35,397 nt of DNA, from the NCBI GenBank assembly GCA_023424585.1, contig JAFADT010000067.1, positions 1 through 35,397 of the forward strand. The letters are read 5' to 3'. The translations under genes and the position numbers were made by a program. Shown here piece by piece: positions 7,181 to 15,425 of this stretch. The notes beneath the pieces are model-generated. The model saw nothing but the letters and a program-made list of their open reading frames with translations, did no database searches and was not told where the DNA came from. Source of the DNA: Pseudomonadota bacterium. Its GTDB lineage: Bacteria; Myxococcota; Myxococcia; Myxococcales; Myxococcaceae. Each line of letters starts with the position of its first letter. The first letter of the stretch is position 1.

Positions 7181-8086
7181 TCAGTCCGGCCCAGCCAAGA
7201 GAAACCGAATACAGATGCTTAGCTTTTGCTCCCGGTAGTGGGCAGTGATCTCGCCGTTCATCTGTTCGACCAGGGTCTTGGCAATAGCCAGCCCCAAGCC
7301 TGTGGAATGCCTTGCCGCTTCAACGGTGAAAAAGCGGTTGAAGAGTTTACCCACCTGGACCTGGTCCAAAGCAGCCGCTGTATTGGTAAACAGGACCTCC
7401 CCATTGTCCCGGAGCCGCACCTCCAAATCACCGTCGCTGTATTTCAGGGCATTATTCAAAATATTGCCGAATATCCTGGACAGAGCCCCTTTATCCAGCC
7501 GCCGCTTAACGGGCTGTTCCGGCAGGTGAACGACGGGAGTGATCCGGCGTTCCAGCAAAGCCGGATACACGGCGGCAAGGCTTTCCTCCAGGACCCCATT
7601 GACGCTGAGTAGTTCCAGCTGCATGGTATCCCGGGCAGCAAGGATCAGCGAATAGCGGAACAATTCTTCGGTAAGCTGCTTCAAGGCCTCCGTCCTGTTG
7701 GCGATAAAGGCCAGATAACGCGCCGCGGCGGCGCTTTTTTCCTCCTCCTCCAACAGCTCCAAATAGCCGCAGATGGCGGTGAGAGGAGTCCGCAGATCAT
7801 GGGAGATGTTGGTCACCGCTTCCTTCAGCTCCCGGTCGCCGTTCAGATAGTGCCGGCGCTGCCGGCGCAGCAAGCGCAGCTGGGTATTGATGTCAGCGGC
7901 TAAACGCCTGGCCCGGGGATCGGCGGAGGATATGGAGATGAGCGTGTTGGTATCAAGGGTAAGACGCTCCTTGAACTCCACGCGGATTTCATCCATGCTT
8001 TGATGGAGGAGCCGTATCTTGACACTAAGCACAGCCACGGCCAGGAACAAACCGGCGCACAGAATCCAAGGAAGCATCTTTTTCAC
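7181..8086 (-). CDS. Sensor histidine kinase
   Basis: A 301-aa membrane kinase. One transmembrane segment lies at residues 5-23 and there is a short linker with no obvious sensor domain. The H-box is SHDLRTPLTAICGYLELLEE (His96), the N-box NILNNALKYS (208-217), and the G-box TGLGLAIAK (262-270). The small intramembrane-sensing layout is typical of kinases that work with an ABC transporter. It is the last gene of the operon regulator-ATPase-permease-kinase, 6 nt after the permease gene. Confidence 0.9.
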   Translation of the reverse strand: MKKMLPWILCAGLFLAVAVLSVKIRLLHQSMDEIRVEFKERLTLDTNTLISISSADPRARRLAADINTQLRLLRRQRRHYLNGDRELKEAVTNISHDLRTPLTAICGYLELLEEEEKSAAAARYLAFIANRTEALKQLTEELFRYSLILAARDTMQLELLSVNGVLEESLAAVYPALLERRITPVVHLPEQPVKRRLDKGALSRIFGNILNNALKYSDGDLEVRLRDNGEVLFTNTAAALDQVQVGKLFNRFFTVEAARHSTGLGLAIAKTLVEQMNGEITAHYREQKLSICIRFLLAGPD

Positions 8087-8092
8087 CTGCCC

Positions 8093-8926
8093 TTACTTCA
8101 AATCTTTTTTGCCAAAGGCGAACACACCGGCAGCCGTTGTAACCAAGGCGATCACCCCAGAGGCTGCCAAGGAGAGGAGAGGACGGCCCAGTTCCCGGTT
8201 GGCCATAAGAATTCCCTGACCGCTTGGCAGGCAGTCGAGGACCAACTGATACAGTGTTCGTTTCATGCCGCTCACATAATTCGGGTTGGGTGTCGGCTCT
8301 GCCATCTCCATGCCATTTTTTGTAATCACCATGCCGCTGTTCAGCTCCGGCACGCAAAGGCCGTTATAAAGCAGAGCGGCTGCCACCAACAAGCCAAGGG
8401 CCAGCAGAATGGCCAGGACAGCGGTGGTCGCCTTGTTTGAAGAAAGCATAGCGAGCAGGGTGAACATGCCTGTCCAGGCTCCCGTGAAGCAAAGGGCGGT
8501 TACAACGTAAAGCAGCACCCCATTGGCGCCCATCTCCCACACCCCCAGGACAGGGATGCCCACAAGCCCGCCCAGCAGCCACAAGGCCACAAAGCACACC
8601 CCAGCGGCAAAGCAGATCACATAATTGGCTAAATAGATCGCTGGGCGGGTGCGGCCGACCACGATCTTATTGCGCAAAGTACCCTCGCTGTGCTCCGTTC
8701 CTATGAACAGGCTGGCAAAGATGGCGCAGAACAGACCGATGACAGGAGCCAATTTGAAATAATAATCATCAAGGGTCCGCAGATAGCCCTCTGCCATCAT
8801 AACGCCGGCCTGCCTGGAGGCATTCAGCATCATCCCGGCGGAAATAGCCAGCATGGCCAGCATCCCCAGCCAAAAGACCTTATTCTTCCCAAGGCGGTAA
8901 AATCCCGCAGTTAAAAGATTACCCAT
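8093..8926 (-). CDS. ABC-2 type transporter permease
   Basis: A 277-aa protein with about six hydrophobic segments, starting GNLLTAGFYRLGKNKVFWLG. The segment ASLFIGTEHSEGTLRNKIVVG is the cytoplasmic loop typical of BcrB/NatB-like permeases. It overlaps the end of the ATPase gene by 8 nt, indicating translational coupling. Together they probably form an antimicrobial-peptide efflux or immunity pump; the substrate is unknown. Confidence 0.85.
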   Translation of the reverse strand: MGNLLTAGFYRLGKNKVFWLGMLAMLAISAGMMLNASRQAGVMMAEGYLRTLDDYYFKLAPVIGLFCAIFASLFIGTEHSEGTLRNKIVVGRTRPAIYLANYVICFAAGVCFVALWLLGGLVGIPVLGVWEMGANGVLLYVVTALCFTGAWTGMFTLLAMLSSNKATTAVLAILLALGLLVAAALLYNGLCVPELNSGMVITKNGMEMAEPTPNPNYVSGMKRTLYQLVLDCLPSGQGILMANRELGRPLLSLAASGVIALVTTAAGVFAFGKKDLK

Positions 8927-9833
8927 GGCTGCCGCCTCCCACGATGCTCAGATAATAGCTTTCCAGGCTTTCATCCCTTTCCTGCACGGAAATCACCTCA
9001 CAGCCCTCCCTGGCCAGGGCCAGGGTGAGCTGTGAGATATTGACTTTAGCGAAGACATCGGCCCTGCGTTCAGAAAGGATCTTATAGTCCAGCTGCAGGC
9101 CGTCCAGGACCCGGGCCAGGGTTTCTGTGGAAGAAACCTCTACACGCAGGCATTTGCGGCAAGCCTCTTCCAGCTCCCCGGCGCTGATCTCTTTTACCAT
9201 GCGTCCGCCGTCAATAAAGCCGTAATGGGTGGCCAGCCTGGCCAGTTCATCAAGGATATGACTGGAAATAAGGACGGTGACCCGCTGCTCCCGATTAAGC
9301 TTTAAAATGAGCTCCCGCATTTCAATAATGCCCTGGGGATCAAGCCCATTGACCGGCTCGTCCAGCACCAGAAAATCCGGATCGCCACAGAGGGCCACGG
9401 CGATGCTCAAACGCTGCTTCATACCCAGAGAGAAGTTTTTGGCTTTCTTTTGGCCTGCTTCCGCCAGTCCTACCAGCTCCAGAAGCTCCGGGATTCCCTC
9501 AAAGGAGGGTAAGCCCAGAACACGGTACTGCTCCCTGAGGTTTTCCCAGGCTGTCATCTCCAGATAAATGGACGGCGTCTCCACCACCGCTCCCATCCGG
9601 CGGCGGGATTTCACAATCTCCCTTGTCCGGCTTGATACTCCGTACAGGGAATAATCGCCGGAGGTGGGCCTTTGCAGTCCGCAAACCAGCCGGATCAGGG
9701 TGGTTTTGCCGGCACCGTTTTTGCCGACGAAGCCGTAGATCGCTCCTTGGGGAACGTGGAGGGAAAGTCCGTTCAGGGCCTTAAACTGTCCGTAGTGCTT
9801 GCTTAAGGCCTGGGTTGTCAGAACATAATCCAT
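8919..9833 (-). CDS. ABC transporter ATP-binding protein
   Basis: A 304-aa nucleotide-binding subunit. Walker A is GKNGAGKTT (from residue 37), the signature FSLGMKQRLSIA, and Walker B FLVLDEPVNGLDP. The C-terminal extension resembles BcrA-type bacitracin/lantibiotic exporters. ATG 9833 is preferred over 9911: AAAGGAGG lies upstream and the extra 26 residues of the longer frame look non-coding. It pairs with the permease at 8093. Confidence 0.9.
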   Translation of the reverse strand: MDYVLTTQALSKHYGQFKALNGLSLHVPQGAIYGFVGKNGAGKTTLIRLVCGLQRPTSGDYSLYGVSSRTREIVKSRRRMGAVVETPSIYLEMTAWENLREQYRVLGLPSFEGIPELLELVGLAEAGQKKAKNFSLGMKQRLSIAVALCGDPDFLVLDEPVNGLDPQGIIEMRELILKLNREQRVTVLISSHILDELARLATHYGFIDGGRMVKEISAGELEEACRKCLRVEVSSTETLARVLDGLQLDYKILSERRADVFAKVNISQLTLALAREGCEVISVQERDESLESYYLSIVGGGSHG

Positions 9834-9971
9834 CTTGAAGCCTCCTTTTCCGCATGAACTTTCCAGGAACTCTGCCTTGAATTCCTCATGAATTTCATGT
9901 CTGCTGCTCACATTTTAGCGGACAAAGGGCGGGAAAACAGTAAAGAAAAAAGTAAAGATTCAGTAAGGATT

Positions 9972-10640
9972 TTAATCTGTTTTCAGTTTAAAACCGATCC
10001 CCCATACCGCTTCAATGTAATCCTGACCGGAGGCTTCCCGCAGCTTCCTGCGCAGGTGGCTGATATGCATTTTCAGGGAGCTTTCCGTACAATCCGGCGT
10101 GTCTTCGCTGATCCGGTCAAGGAGCAGGGACTTGGTGATAACCTGGGCAGGATTTTGCATCAGGAGCTTTAAGATGGCATATTCCGTCCGGGTCAGCCTG
10201 ACTTCCTTGTCTGCAACCCAAACTGTATGCAAGGCTGTGTCCAGCCGGATATCGGCGAAAGCCAGGACGGCTTTGTCCGGCTCAGGCCCTTTGCGGAGTC
10301 CGACAACGACTCGGGCCAGCAATTCCTTCATATGGAAGGGCTTGGTGATATAGTCGGCCGCGCCCTCCAGCAACAGCCCGACTTTATCATCTACATCGGT
10401 CTTGGCGCTGACCACAATCACCGGAATCCCTTTGAACTTGGGCATAATGTCTTCCCCGGATAATCCCGGCAGCATCAAATCCAGCAGGATTAAATCCGGC
10501 TTCTCCACCGGAAGAGCCAGCAGGGCTTCGGTCCCGGAATAGGCCCGCGCCACGGCGTACCCTTCTTTTACCAGCACTTCTTCCAACATGTTGCCGATAT
10601 GCAGATCATCTTCAATGATTAAAATACGCTTCACTTCCAA
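9972..10640 (-). CDS. OmpR/PhoB-family response regulator
   Basis: A 222-aa protein. The receiver domain has the acidic pair EDD (10-12), phosphoacceptor Asp54 in LILLDLMLPG, and Lys100 in YITKPF. The C-terminal winged helix includes RLTRTEYAILKLLMQNP and SSLKMHISHLRRKLREA. It is the first gene of a minus-strand operon with the ATPase, permease and kinase; a gap of about 140 nt separates it from the ATPase. A good promoter lies just upstream. Confidence 0.93.
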   Translation of the reverse strand: MEVKRILIIEDDLHIGNMLEEVLVKEGYAVARAYSGTEALLALPVEKPDLILLDLMLPGLSGEDIMPKFKGIPVIVVSAKTDVDDKVGLLLEGAADYITKPFHMKELLARVVVGLRKGPEPDKAVLAFADIRLDTALHTVWVADKEVRLTRTEYAILKLLMQNPAQVITKSLLLDRISEDTPDCTESSLKMHISHLRRKLREASGQDYIEAVWGIGFKLKTD

Positions 10641-10654
10641 CCACTCCCATCCTC

Positions 10655-10683
10655 AGTATAGTAGGACCGAGCGAGAATAACAA
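10655..10683 (-). promoter_or_regulatory. Promoter of the response regulator/ABC operon
   Basis: On the minus strand TTGTTA (10678-10683), 17 nt, TATACT (10655-10660). The -35 box lies inside one arm of the 21-bp hairpin at 10674-10720. Confidence 0.65.
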
Positions 10684-10720
10684 ATCGGCTGCGGGAAAAC
10701 CGCAGCCGATTTGTTATTCT
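10674..10720. terminator. Perfect 21-bp hairpin overlapping a promoter
   Basis: The arms at 10674-10694 and 10700-10720 are perfectly complementary, with loop GAAAA; the GC-rich core is CGGCTGCGG. It may be a bidirectional terminator isolating the operon from the pseudogene upstream. Because it covers the -35 box it could also be an operator-like element. Confidence 0.6.
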
Positions 10721-10827
10721 TTACAGAACGGCTTGATGGGAACATAAGAGGCAAGGTCATAAGAGGGTGGTCATAAGGTTGGAGGATAAAGAACTATCAC
10801 CAAGAGAGGTTATCCTGATTCTGCAGA

Positions 10828-11332
10828 TTATCTGATCGGGATATACAGATCCACCTCGGAGCCGGGATGATCATAGCCCAAAAAACGCCCGTCGTACAGC
10901 TCGAAGTCTTCCCGCGGCTTTGAAGGCCCGGCTGAAGGCTTCCGGGGAATCAAAGCCGTTGGCCATGGCGACATCGATAATCTTGCGGTCGGTATAGAGA
11001 AGCTTCTTGACGGCCTCCGCCAAACGGCGCTTTTTGATATAGCTGCCGATACTCTCCCCCAGGTTCCGAAAAATTCCTCATAGTAATGACAGCAGAGTCC
11101 TTCCGGATAGTTTGCCAGCAGCATCCGCTTAAGCTGTTCCTTCGTTATCCCCCTCCGTCCGGCAAGCTGCCGGCGGATATAGTCATACCGCCTGCCGGGG
11201 GCCGAAATTATCCACGGCGGCAGTATGGGCCGCTCTTAAGACCGGGATGGCGGCGGTCATTTTTCCTAACTGGTATCCGATGTCGTAGCTGGTTCCGCTC
11301 AGCTCTGCGGTATGGGTTTGCAGTGTCAGCAT
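10828..11332 (-). pseudogene. Three-part chimeric pseudogene: C45-peptidase start, AraC HTH, GyrI end
   Basis: From ATG 11332 (GGAGG upstream) the sequence reads HTAELSGTSYDIGYQLGKM, the start of a C45/penicillin-acyltransferase-like protein. After a frameshift it continues ITKEQLKRMLLANYPEGL and CCHYYEEFFGTWG. It then jumps to an AraC helix-turn-helix (SYIKKRRLAEAVKKLLYTD, FDSPEAFSRAFKA) and finally to the GyrI-domain end EDFELYDGRFLGYDHPGSEV and DLYIPIR. Large internal deletions joined two formerly neighbouring genes. Confidence 0.75.
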
Positions 11333-11511
11333 GGCAGGTCCTCCTTGTTTGTTTTCTTGAGTTTATCGCAACAAGAGGGACCCTGCATGATATTTTCTGC
11401 TGTTTTGCCGCCCAGGATACGTTTCGGGGATTTCCTCACAGGAACCCCAAAAACCCAGAACAAAAAGAAAAGCCGGTCGCGCAGCTGCGAACCGGATGTG
11501 TATCACCTATT

Positions 11512-11733
11512 TTATTGAGCTTTCAGCATGGTGATCTCTTCCTGGGTAACAACTACCGCCGACGCGATCACATCAAGTTTGCGATGTATGGATTTATTAT
11601 CCATTCTCAATGATAAAACATCAATTTCCAATTTGTCCAGATTGGCTTGTATCTCCTTCTGTCCAGCTTCCAGCTTTTCCTGTCCAGCTTCCAACTTTTC
11701 TAACTTATCCAGAATAATATCCAACTTATCCAT
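11512..11733 (-). CDS. Small coiled-coil protein, 73 aa
   Basis: Starts MDKLDIILDKLEKLEAGQEK, then a second LEAGQ and LDKLEIDVLSLRMDN. The heptad pattern predicts a continuous coiled coil over residues 3-60. Proteins of this type are common next to phage or Abi genes in Clostridia, but no function can be assigned. ATG 11733 is chosen because GGGAGGGA lies just upstream; the longer frame to 11841 is unlikely. Confidence 0.7.
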   Translation of the reverse strand: MDKLDIILDKLEKLEAGQEKLEAGQKEIQANLDKLEIDVLSLRMDNKSIHRKLDVIASAVVVTQEEITMLKAQ

Positions 11734-11902
11734 GCTATCCCTCCCCATATTTATGTTATCATACTGAAGATTGCAATACAATGCCAGGAACTGCAGCCGG
11801 CCTAATGTCCATCTCCTACAGCCATACTGCCCAGTCGCCATAATGAAAGGTACCGCTTCCGTGGTTACCCCCTTTCTGCCCTGTATTTCATCAGTCCTCA
11901 GC

Positions 11903-12010
11903 AGTGCTCAATAATAAAATCAGCCACCTGCGCCGGACTCTTTTGAGATACATCTACCTTAAGGGTGTTCAATCTTTCGTAAAGAGAAATGCGGTCTATA
12001 CTTTTGCGCA
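11903..12010 (-). pseudogene. C-terminal remnant of a P-loop kinase-like protein
   Basis: The minus strand reads SIDRISLYERLNTLKVDVSQ and KSPAQVADFIIEHC-stop. This resembles the last strand and helix of shikimate/adenylate-kinase-like nucleotide kinases, where a TPEEVAD-I segment follows a valine-rich strand. There is no P-loop and no start. The surrounding 11841-12160 has no other intact gene; a short upstream frame (KWPTLERMIRERLG) ends at a stop. Confidence 0.35.
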
Positions 12011-12159
12011 GGACTCAAATAAATGTTTTTCATTACCTTAAGAGTATCTCCTTCATCCCAAGCGTTCTCGAATCATCCTTTCCAGCGTTGGCCACTTCAC
12101 ATTGATACCTCCTGTAAACACGTTTTTTGCACCGCCATCAAGGTTTACCCTTCTTCATA

Positions 12160-12187
12160 AGGTTAGCATATGGAACAGTGACAGCAA
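12160..12187 (-). promoter_or_regulatory. Orphan CRISPR-leader-type promoter
   Basis: TTGCTG (12182-12187), 16 nt, TAACCT (12160-12165), with TGC immediately before the -10. The surrounding sequence (CCCTT near 12149, GGTTAGCATATGGAACA, GCAAAGATAA) matches the regions upstream of array 2 (26757-26800) and cas6 (2585-2630). No repeats are found near it, so it is probably a leader relic. A dispersed palindrome lies about 105 bp further upstream, as at array 2. Confidence 0.5.
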
Positions 12188-12292
12188 AGATAATTTCCCT
12201 GCAGTATTCACTTCACCTCTCTCCCGATTCATCTTGATGCTTCATAACCAATAAGGAGCTCTTTGTTCCCCACTAACCTTTTAGCCAAAAAA

Positions 12293-12336
12293 AGTCTGTC
12301 CGAAATAGGTACGCGCGTACCTATTTCGGACAGACT
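12293..12336. repeat. 44-bp dispersed palindrome, copy 3
   Basis: A perfect palindrome with 22-bp arms around GCGC at the centre. It lies in the gap between the zinc-ribbon gene and the orphan leader-type promoter. Confidence 0.92.
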
Positions 12337-12385
12337 GCCGTAAACACAATGGCTGAAGCAGGATGCAATCCCCTTAGCCGGGGCT

Positions 12386-12529
12386 TTATTGAGCAATCTC
12401 CCGCCAGGCCGGCAACTTGGCCAGGGTGCGGACGGCCGTTTGCCGGGCGACTTCCTTGTCCAGGCCCTGAGTGCGGATGAGAAAATCCGTCATAGGCATA
12501 CCACAAGCAATACACGTTTTCATCGTCAT
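12386..12529 (-). pseudogene. Zinc-ribbon protein with in-frame internal deletion
   Basis: A 47-aa frame reading MTMKTCIACGMPMTDFLIRT and then QGLDKEVARQTAVRTLAKLP. Relatives are about 80 residues: CIACGMPM, a second Cys pair in a CVHCARPDG-like segment, then IRTQGLD. Here the middle part with the second Cys pair is missing, so the ribbon cannot bind zinc normally. The reading frame is otherwise open with AGAAGG upstream. It follows the TetR gene by 32 nt. Confidence 0.6.
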
Positions 12530-12561
12530 CCTTCTTTCTTTAAACCCTTTAAATTCAACCT

Positions 12562-13233
12562 TTATGAAGTCGCGGGACAGGAACCGGGCGCGGCAACGGC
12601 CTGGCTGCCCTCCCTGCGAATCATCCTCATGTAATGCTCCACCAGCATATCCCCATAGCGTCCGATCACATTGCCTTCCGGGGCAAACAAATCTCCGTTG
12701 GTCAGATAATGATGGAGCAGGCCCACCCAAGTATTGAAGAGGAGATACAGAGGGTGATCGTTAATAAGCCCTGAGCTGATCTCCCTTTGCGCAACCTGAC
12801 TGAAGTGGAAGGAAATTGCGGATTGAATGGACACCCAGACATCCCTCGCCTCCGGCGGCAGCAGCCGGTTCTCGATCACCAGCCTGGTATAAAAAGGCTC
12901 AAACTCCCCAATCCCTGTCAAATGGGCCGCCAAAAGCTCTTCCATATGCTCGCAGGTACTTGCCGCCTCATGAGTGCGCCGCGCCATCTTCTCACCATAG
13001 ATGTGGATCACCTCCGTGACCAGTCTTTCCTGGGTCTGAAAATGAGCGAATACCGTACCGTGAGATACCTCTGCCCCTTGGGCAATGTCGGACATACGGG
13101 TATTCATGATGCCCTGCCTGGCAAAGAGCTGATAGGCCTTGTTCAAAATAACTTCTTTTGTTTGCTCTTTCTGGAGCTGGCGACTGCTTTTTTTCATATT
13201 CATTGACTCCAAAGTCATTGATTTTATAGTCAT
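12562..13233 (-). CDS. TetR/AcrR family transcriptional regulator
   Basis: A 223-aa protein. The N-terminal helix-turn-helix lies at about residues 20-70 (ILNKAYQLFARQGIMNTRMS, GAEVSHGTVFAHFQTQERLV). The C-terminal ligand/dimer domain is probably specific to this subfamily; the inducer is unknown. ATG 13233 is chosen because AGGAGG precedes it at 5 nt; the frame up to 13278 lacks a ribosome site. It is followed by the small zinc-ribbon gene, a pairing seen in Clostridia. Confidence 0.88.
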   Translation of the reverse strand: MTIKSMTLESMNMKKSSRQLQKEQTKEVILNKAYQLFARQGIMNTRMSDIAQGAEVSHGTVFAHFQTQERLVTEVIHIYGEKMARRTHEAASTCEHMEELLAAHLTGIGEFEPFYTRLVIENRLLPPEARDVWVSIQSAISFHFSQVAQREISSGLINDHPLYLLFNTWVGLLHHYLTNGDLFAPEGNVIGRYGDMLVEHYMRMIRREGSQAVAAPGSCPATS

Positions 13234-13390
13234 TATACCTCCTGCCTTTTCAGCTGTCAATCCTACTAAAAGAGACACTCTTGCGTCAAAGGCTGCTTCT
13301 CAAATCCCGGCCTCCCCCTTAAACTAAACTTATCCTTACCCGCACATTTATAGGCCCCCAACCGTTAAACATGGTGAGAGGAGGTTTGGC

Positions 13391-13849
13391 ATGTCCATCC
13401 CCATGGAAGAGCACTACGATAAAATCTACCGCTATTGCTATTATAAAGTGAGAAATTCCCTGTTGGCGGAGGACCTTACCCAGGAAACCTTCCTCAGATA
13501 CTTTGCCCGCAGCCCCCACCTGGGCCGGGGCAAAAGGCTGGCCTACCTGTATACCATAGCCCGCCACCTTTGCATTGACAGCTTCCGCAAAGTTCAGCCG
13601 GAACTCCTCACTGAAGATATACCTGCTACAGACTGCTTTGAGCAGACGGATCTGCACCTCGCTCTCCGTGAGGCCCTCCAGCTCCTGCCCCCACAGGAAC
13701 AGGAGCTGCTGCTGCTGCGCTATGCCAACCAGCTGGCCGTAGGGGAAATCGCCGCCATTCTGGGAATCTCCCGCTTTGCCGTTTACCGCCGGACCCATTC
13801 CGCCCTGACCACCCTGAAAAACACCTTGAGAGAGGAGGATTTCCAATGA
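13391..13849 (+). CDS. ECF RNA polymerase sigma factor
   Basis: A 152-aa protein. Region 2 includes YDKIYRYCYYKVRNSLLAED and LTQETFLRYF. Region 4 has LPPQEQELLLLRYANQLAVG and IAAILGISRFAVYRRTHSAL. The start is ATG 13391 after GAGAGGAGG. It overlaps by ATGA with the membrane-protein gene downstream, which occupies the anti-sigma position, and the operon continues with an ABC exporter. Confidence 0.9.
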   Translation: MSIPMEEHYDKIYRYCYYKVRNSLLAEDLTQETFLRYFARSPHLGRGKRLAYLYTIARHLCIDSFRKVQPELLTEDIPATDCFEQTDLHLALREALQLLPPQEQELLLLRYANQLAVGEIAAILGISRFAVYRRTHSALTTLKNTLREEDFQ

Positions 13850-14580
13850 AGAAAAACCTCAAAAAAGCCCTGCCCGCCGCTTTCCAAGCCCCTCCTCCCA
13901 GGGGGAGGGAAGCCTTTTTACAGCAGCTGGCCTATCCCAAACTCACCTATAGAGAGTTTGTCCTCAGCCAGCTTCGCTACATCCGCAAGCGAATCTGGGC
14001 CGCCGCCGCTTTGCTGGTGGTCCTCAGCCGGCTGATAGCTTTCCCGGCCCCAAGTCCTGAGGGCACAGCCTTCTGGAGCCTATCCGCCGCCCTTCCCTTT
14101 CTGGCCCTGCTCACCATGACCGAAATCCACCGCTTTGCCGCTTACCGGATGGGGGAGCTGGAGGCCAGCTGCCGGTTCAGCCTGCCCCAGATCGTGATGG
14201 CGCGGCTGAGTATTCTGGGGACGGTGAACTTTCTTGTCCTTATCCTGCTCCTCAGCCTTATCAGCCAGGTGTCCTCCTACAGCCTGCTCCAGATCCTATC
14301 CTATACCATGGTCCCCTACCTTCTGGTCTGCGCCCTTTGCCTGTGGCTCCTCAACCGAATCCCCGGCTCCGAGGGCATCTACGCCTGTGCCGCCGCCGCA
14401 GTTCTGGTCAGCCTGTTCAGCATCATCTCCCCCCACATGGCCCGGCCCCTTTATACCCAACCCTACCTGAAAGGCTGGCTGACCCTGTGGGCAGGCTGCC
14501 TGATGCTGATCATCCTGCAAATTCATCAATTCATCAAACAACTGGAGGAACGACAATGGAACTTATACTTGACCAAGTGA
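13846..14580 (+). CDS. Membrane protein, possible anti-sigma partner
   Basis: A 244-aa protein. A basic N-terminal cytoplasmic stretch of about 50 residues is followed by about six hydrophobic segments (for example AAALLVVLSRLIAF and FLVLILLLSLISQV). There is no zinc-finger motif. From its position it may hold the sigma factor at the membrane or belong to the ABC system. It overlaps the sigma gene by 4 nt and the ATPase gene by 25 nt, so the four genes are translationally coupled. Confidence 0.8.
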   Translation: MKKNLKKALPAAFQAPPPRGREAFLQQLAYPKLTYREFVLSQLRYIRKRIWAAAALLVVLSRLIAFPAPSPEGTAFWSLSAALPFLALLTMTEIHRFAAYRMGELEASCRFSLPQIVMARLSILGTVNFLVLILLLSLISQVSSYSLLQILSYTMVPYLLVCALCLWLLNRIPGSEGIYACAAAAVLVSLFSIISPHMARPLYTQPYLKGWLTLWAGCLMLIILQIHQFIKQLEERQWNLYLTK

Positions 14581-15425
14581 CCAAACAGTACGAAAAGAAG
14601 CCGGCCTGCCACTGTATTTCCCTCACCCTCCGGCAGGGGATCTACGGCCTGCTGGGAGCCAACGGCGCCGGCAAAACCACCTTGATGCGCATGCTCTGCG
14701 GCGTATTGGCCCCTACTTCCGGAACCATCCGCTTCAATACCCTGGATGTGAGCCATGAGGATTACCGTGACGCCCTGGGCTACCTGCCCCAGGATTTCGG
14801 CTACTATCCCGAATTCTCCGCCCTGGAATTCCTGCTTTACATGGCCGCCCTGAAAGGCCTCCCCAAACCCAGGGCCGAAAAACGATCCTGGGAGCTTTTG
14901 GAGGAGGTCTCCCTGACCCCGGCTGCCAAACAGAAGATCAAAACCTTTTCCGGGGGCATGAAGCAGCGGCTGGGCATCGCCCAGTCCCTCCTCAACGATC
15001 CCCGGCTCCTGATCCTGGATGAGCCTACCGCCGGTCTTGATCCCAAGGAACGGGTACGGTTCCGCAACCTCATTTCCCGCCTGGGCACAGAGCGGATTAT
15101 CCTGCTTTCCACCCACATCGTTTCCGATGTGGAGCATATAGCCGGCACCATCCTGATCATGAAAGAGGGGCGGCTCCTTCACCAAGGCACCCGGGACCAG
15201 ATCATCGCCACCATGGGCGGCAAAGTCTGGGAATGCACCCGTCCTCAGGCTGAGGCCGACGCCCTGTGCCGGGAGTATCCGGTGATCAACCTGCGTCAGG
15301 AAAGCAGCGGTGAAATGCTTCTGCGTTTGATTGCCGATGGCCAGCCCCCTGCCGGGGCCCGGAACGTTCCGGCCACCCTGGAGGATGTCTATCTCTACTA
15401 TTTCCGGGAGGTGAATGAACAGTGA
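14556..15425 (+). CDS. ABC transporter ATP-binding protein
   Basis: A 289-aa protein. Walker A is GANGAGKTT (34-42), the Q-loop YLPQDFGYYPEF, the signature FSGGMKQRLGIAQ, and Walker B LLILDEPTAGLDP. The C-terminus ends LEDVYLYYF, as in ABC-2 exporters of the CcmA type. ATG 14556 with GGAGG 8 nt upstream is used; the longer open frame to 14337 overlaps the previous gene out of frame and looks non-coding. Confidence 0.92.
   Translation: MELILDQVTKQYEKKPACHCISLTLRQGIYGLLGANGAGKTTLMRMLCGVLAPTSGTIRFNTLDVSHEDYRDALGYLPQDFGYYPEFSALEFLLYMAALKGLPKPRAEKRSWELLEEVSLTPAAKQKIKTFSGGMKQRLGIAQSLLNDPRLLILDEPTAGLDPKERVRFRNLISRLGTERIILLSTHIVSDVEHIAGTILIMKEGRLLHQGTRDQIIATMGGKVWECTRPQAEADALCREYPVINLRQESSGEMLLRLIADGQPPAGARNVPATLEDVYLYYFREVNEQ

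Noticed and set aside
14337..14555. Long N-terminal extension of the ABC ATPase at 14556
   Set aside because: It overlaps the membrane-protein gene out of frame, has a Pro/Arg-rich composition typical of shadow translation, and a proper ribosome site stands before ATG 14556.
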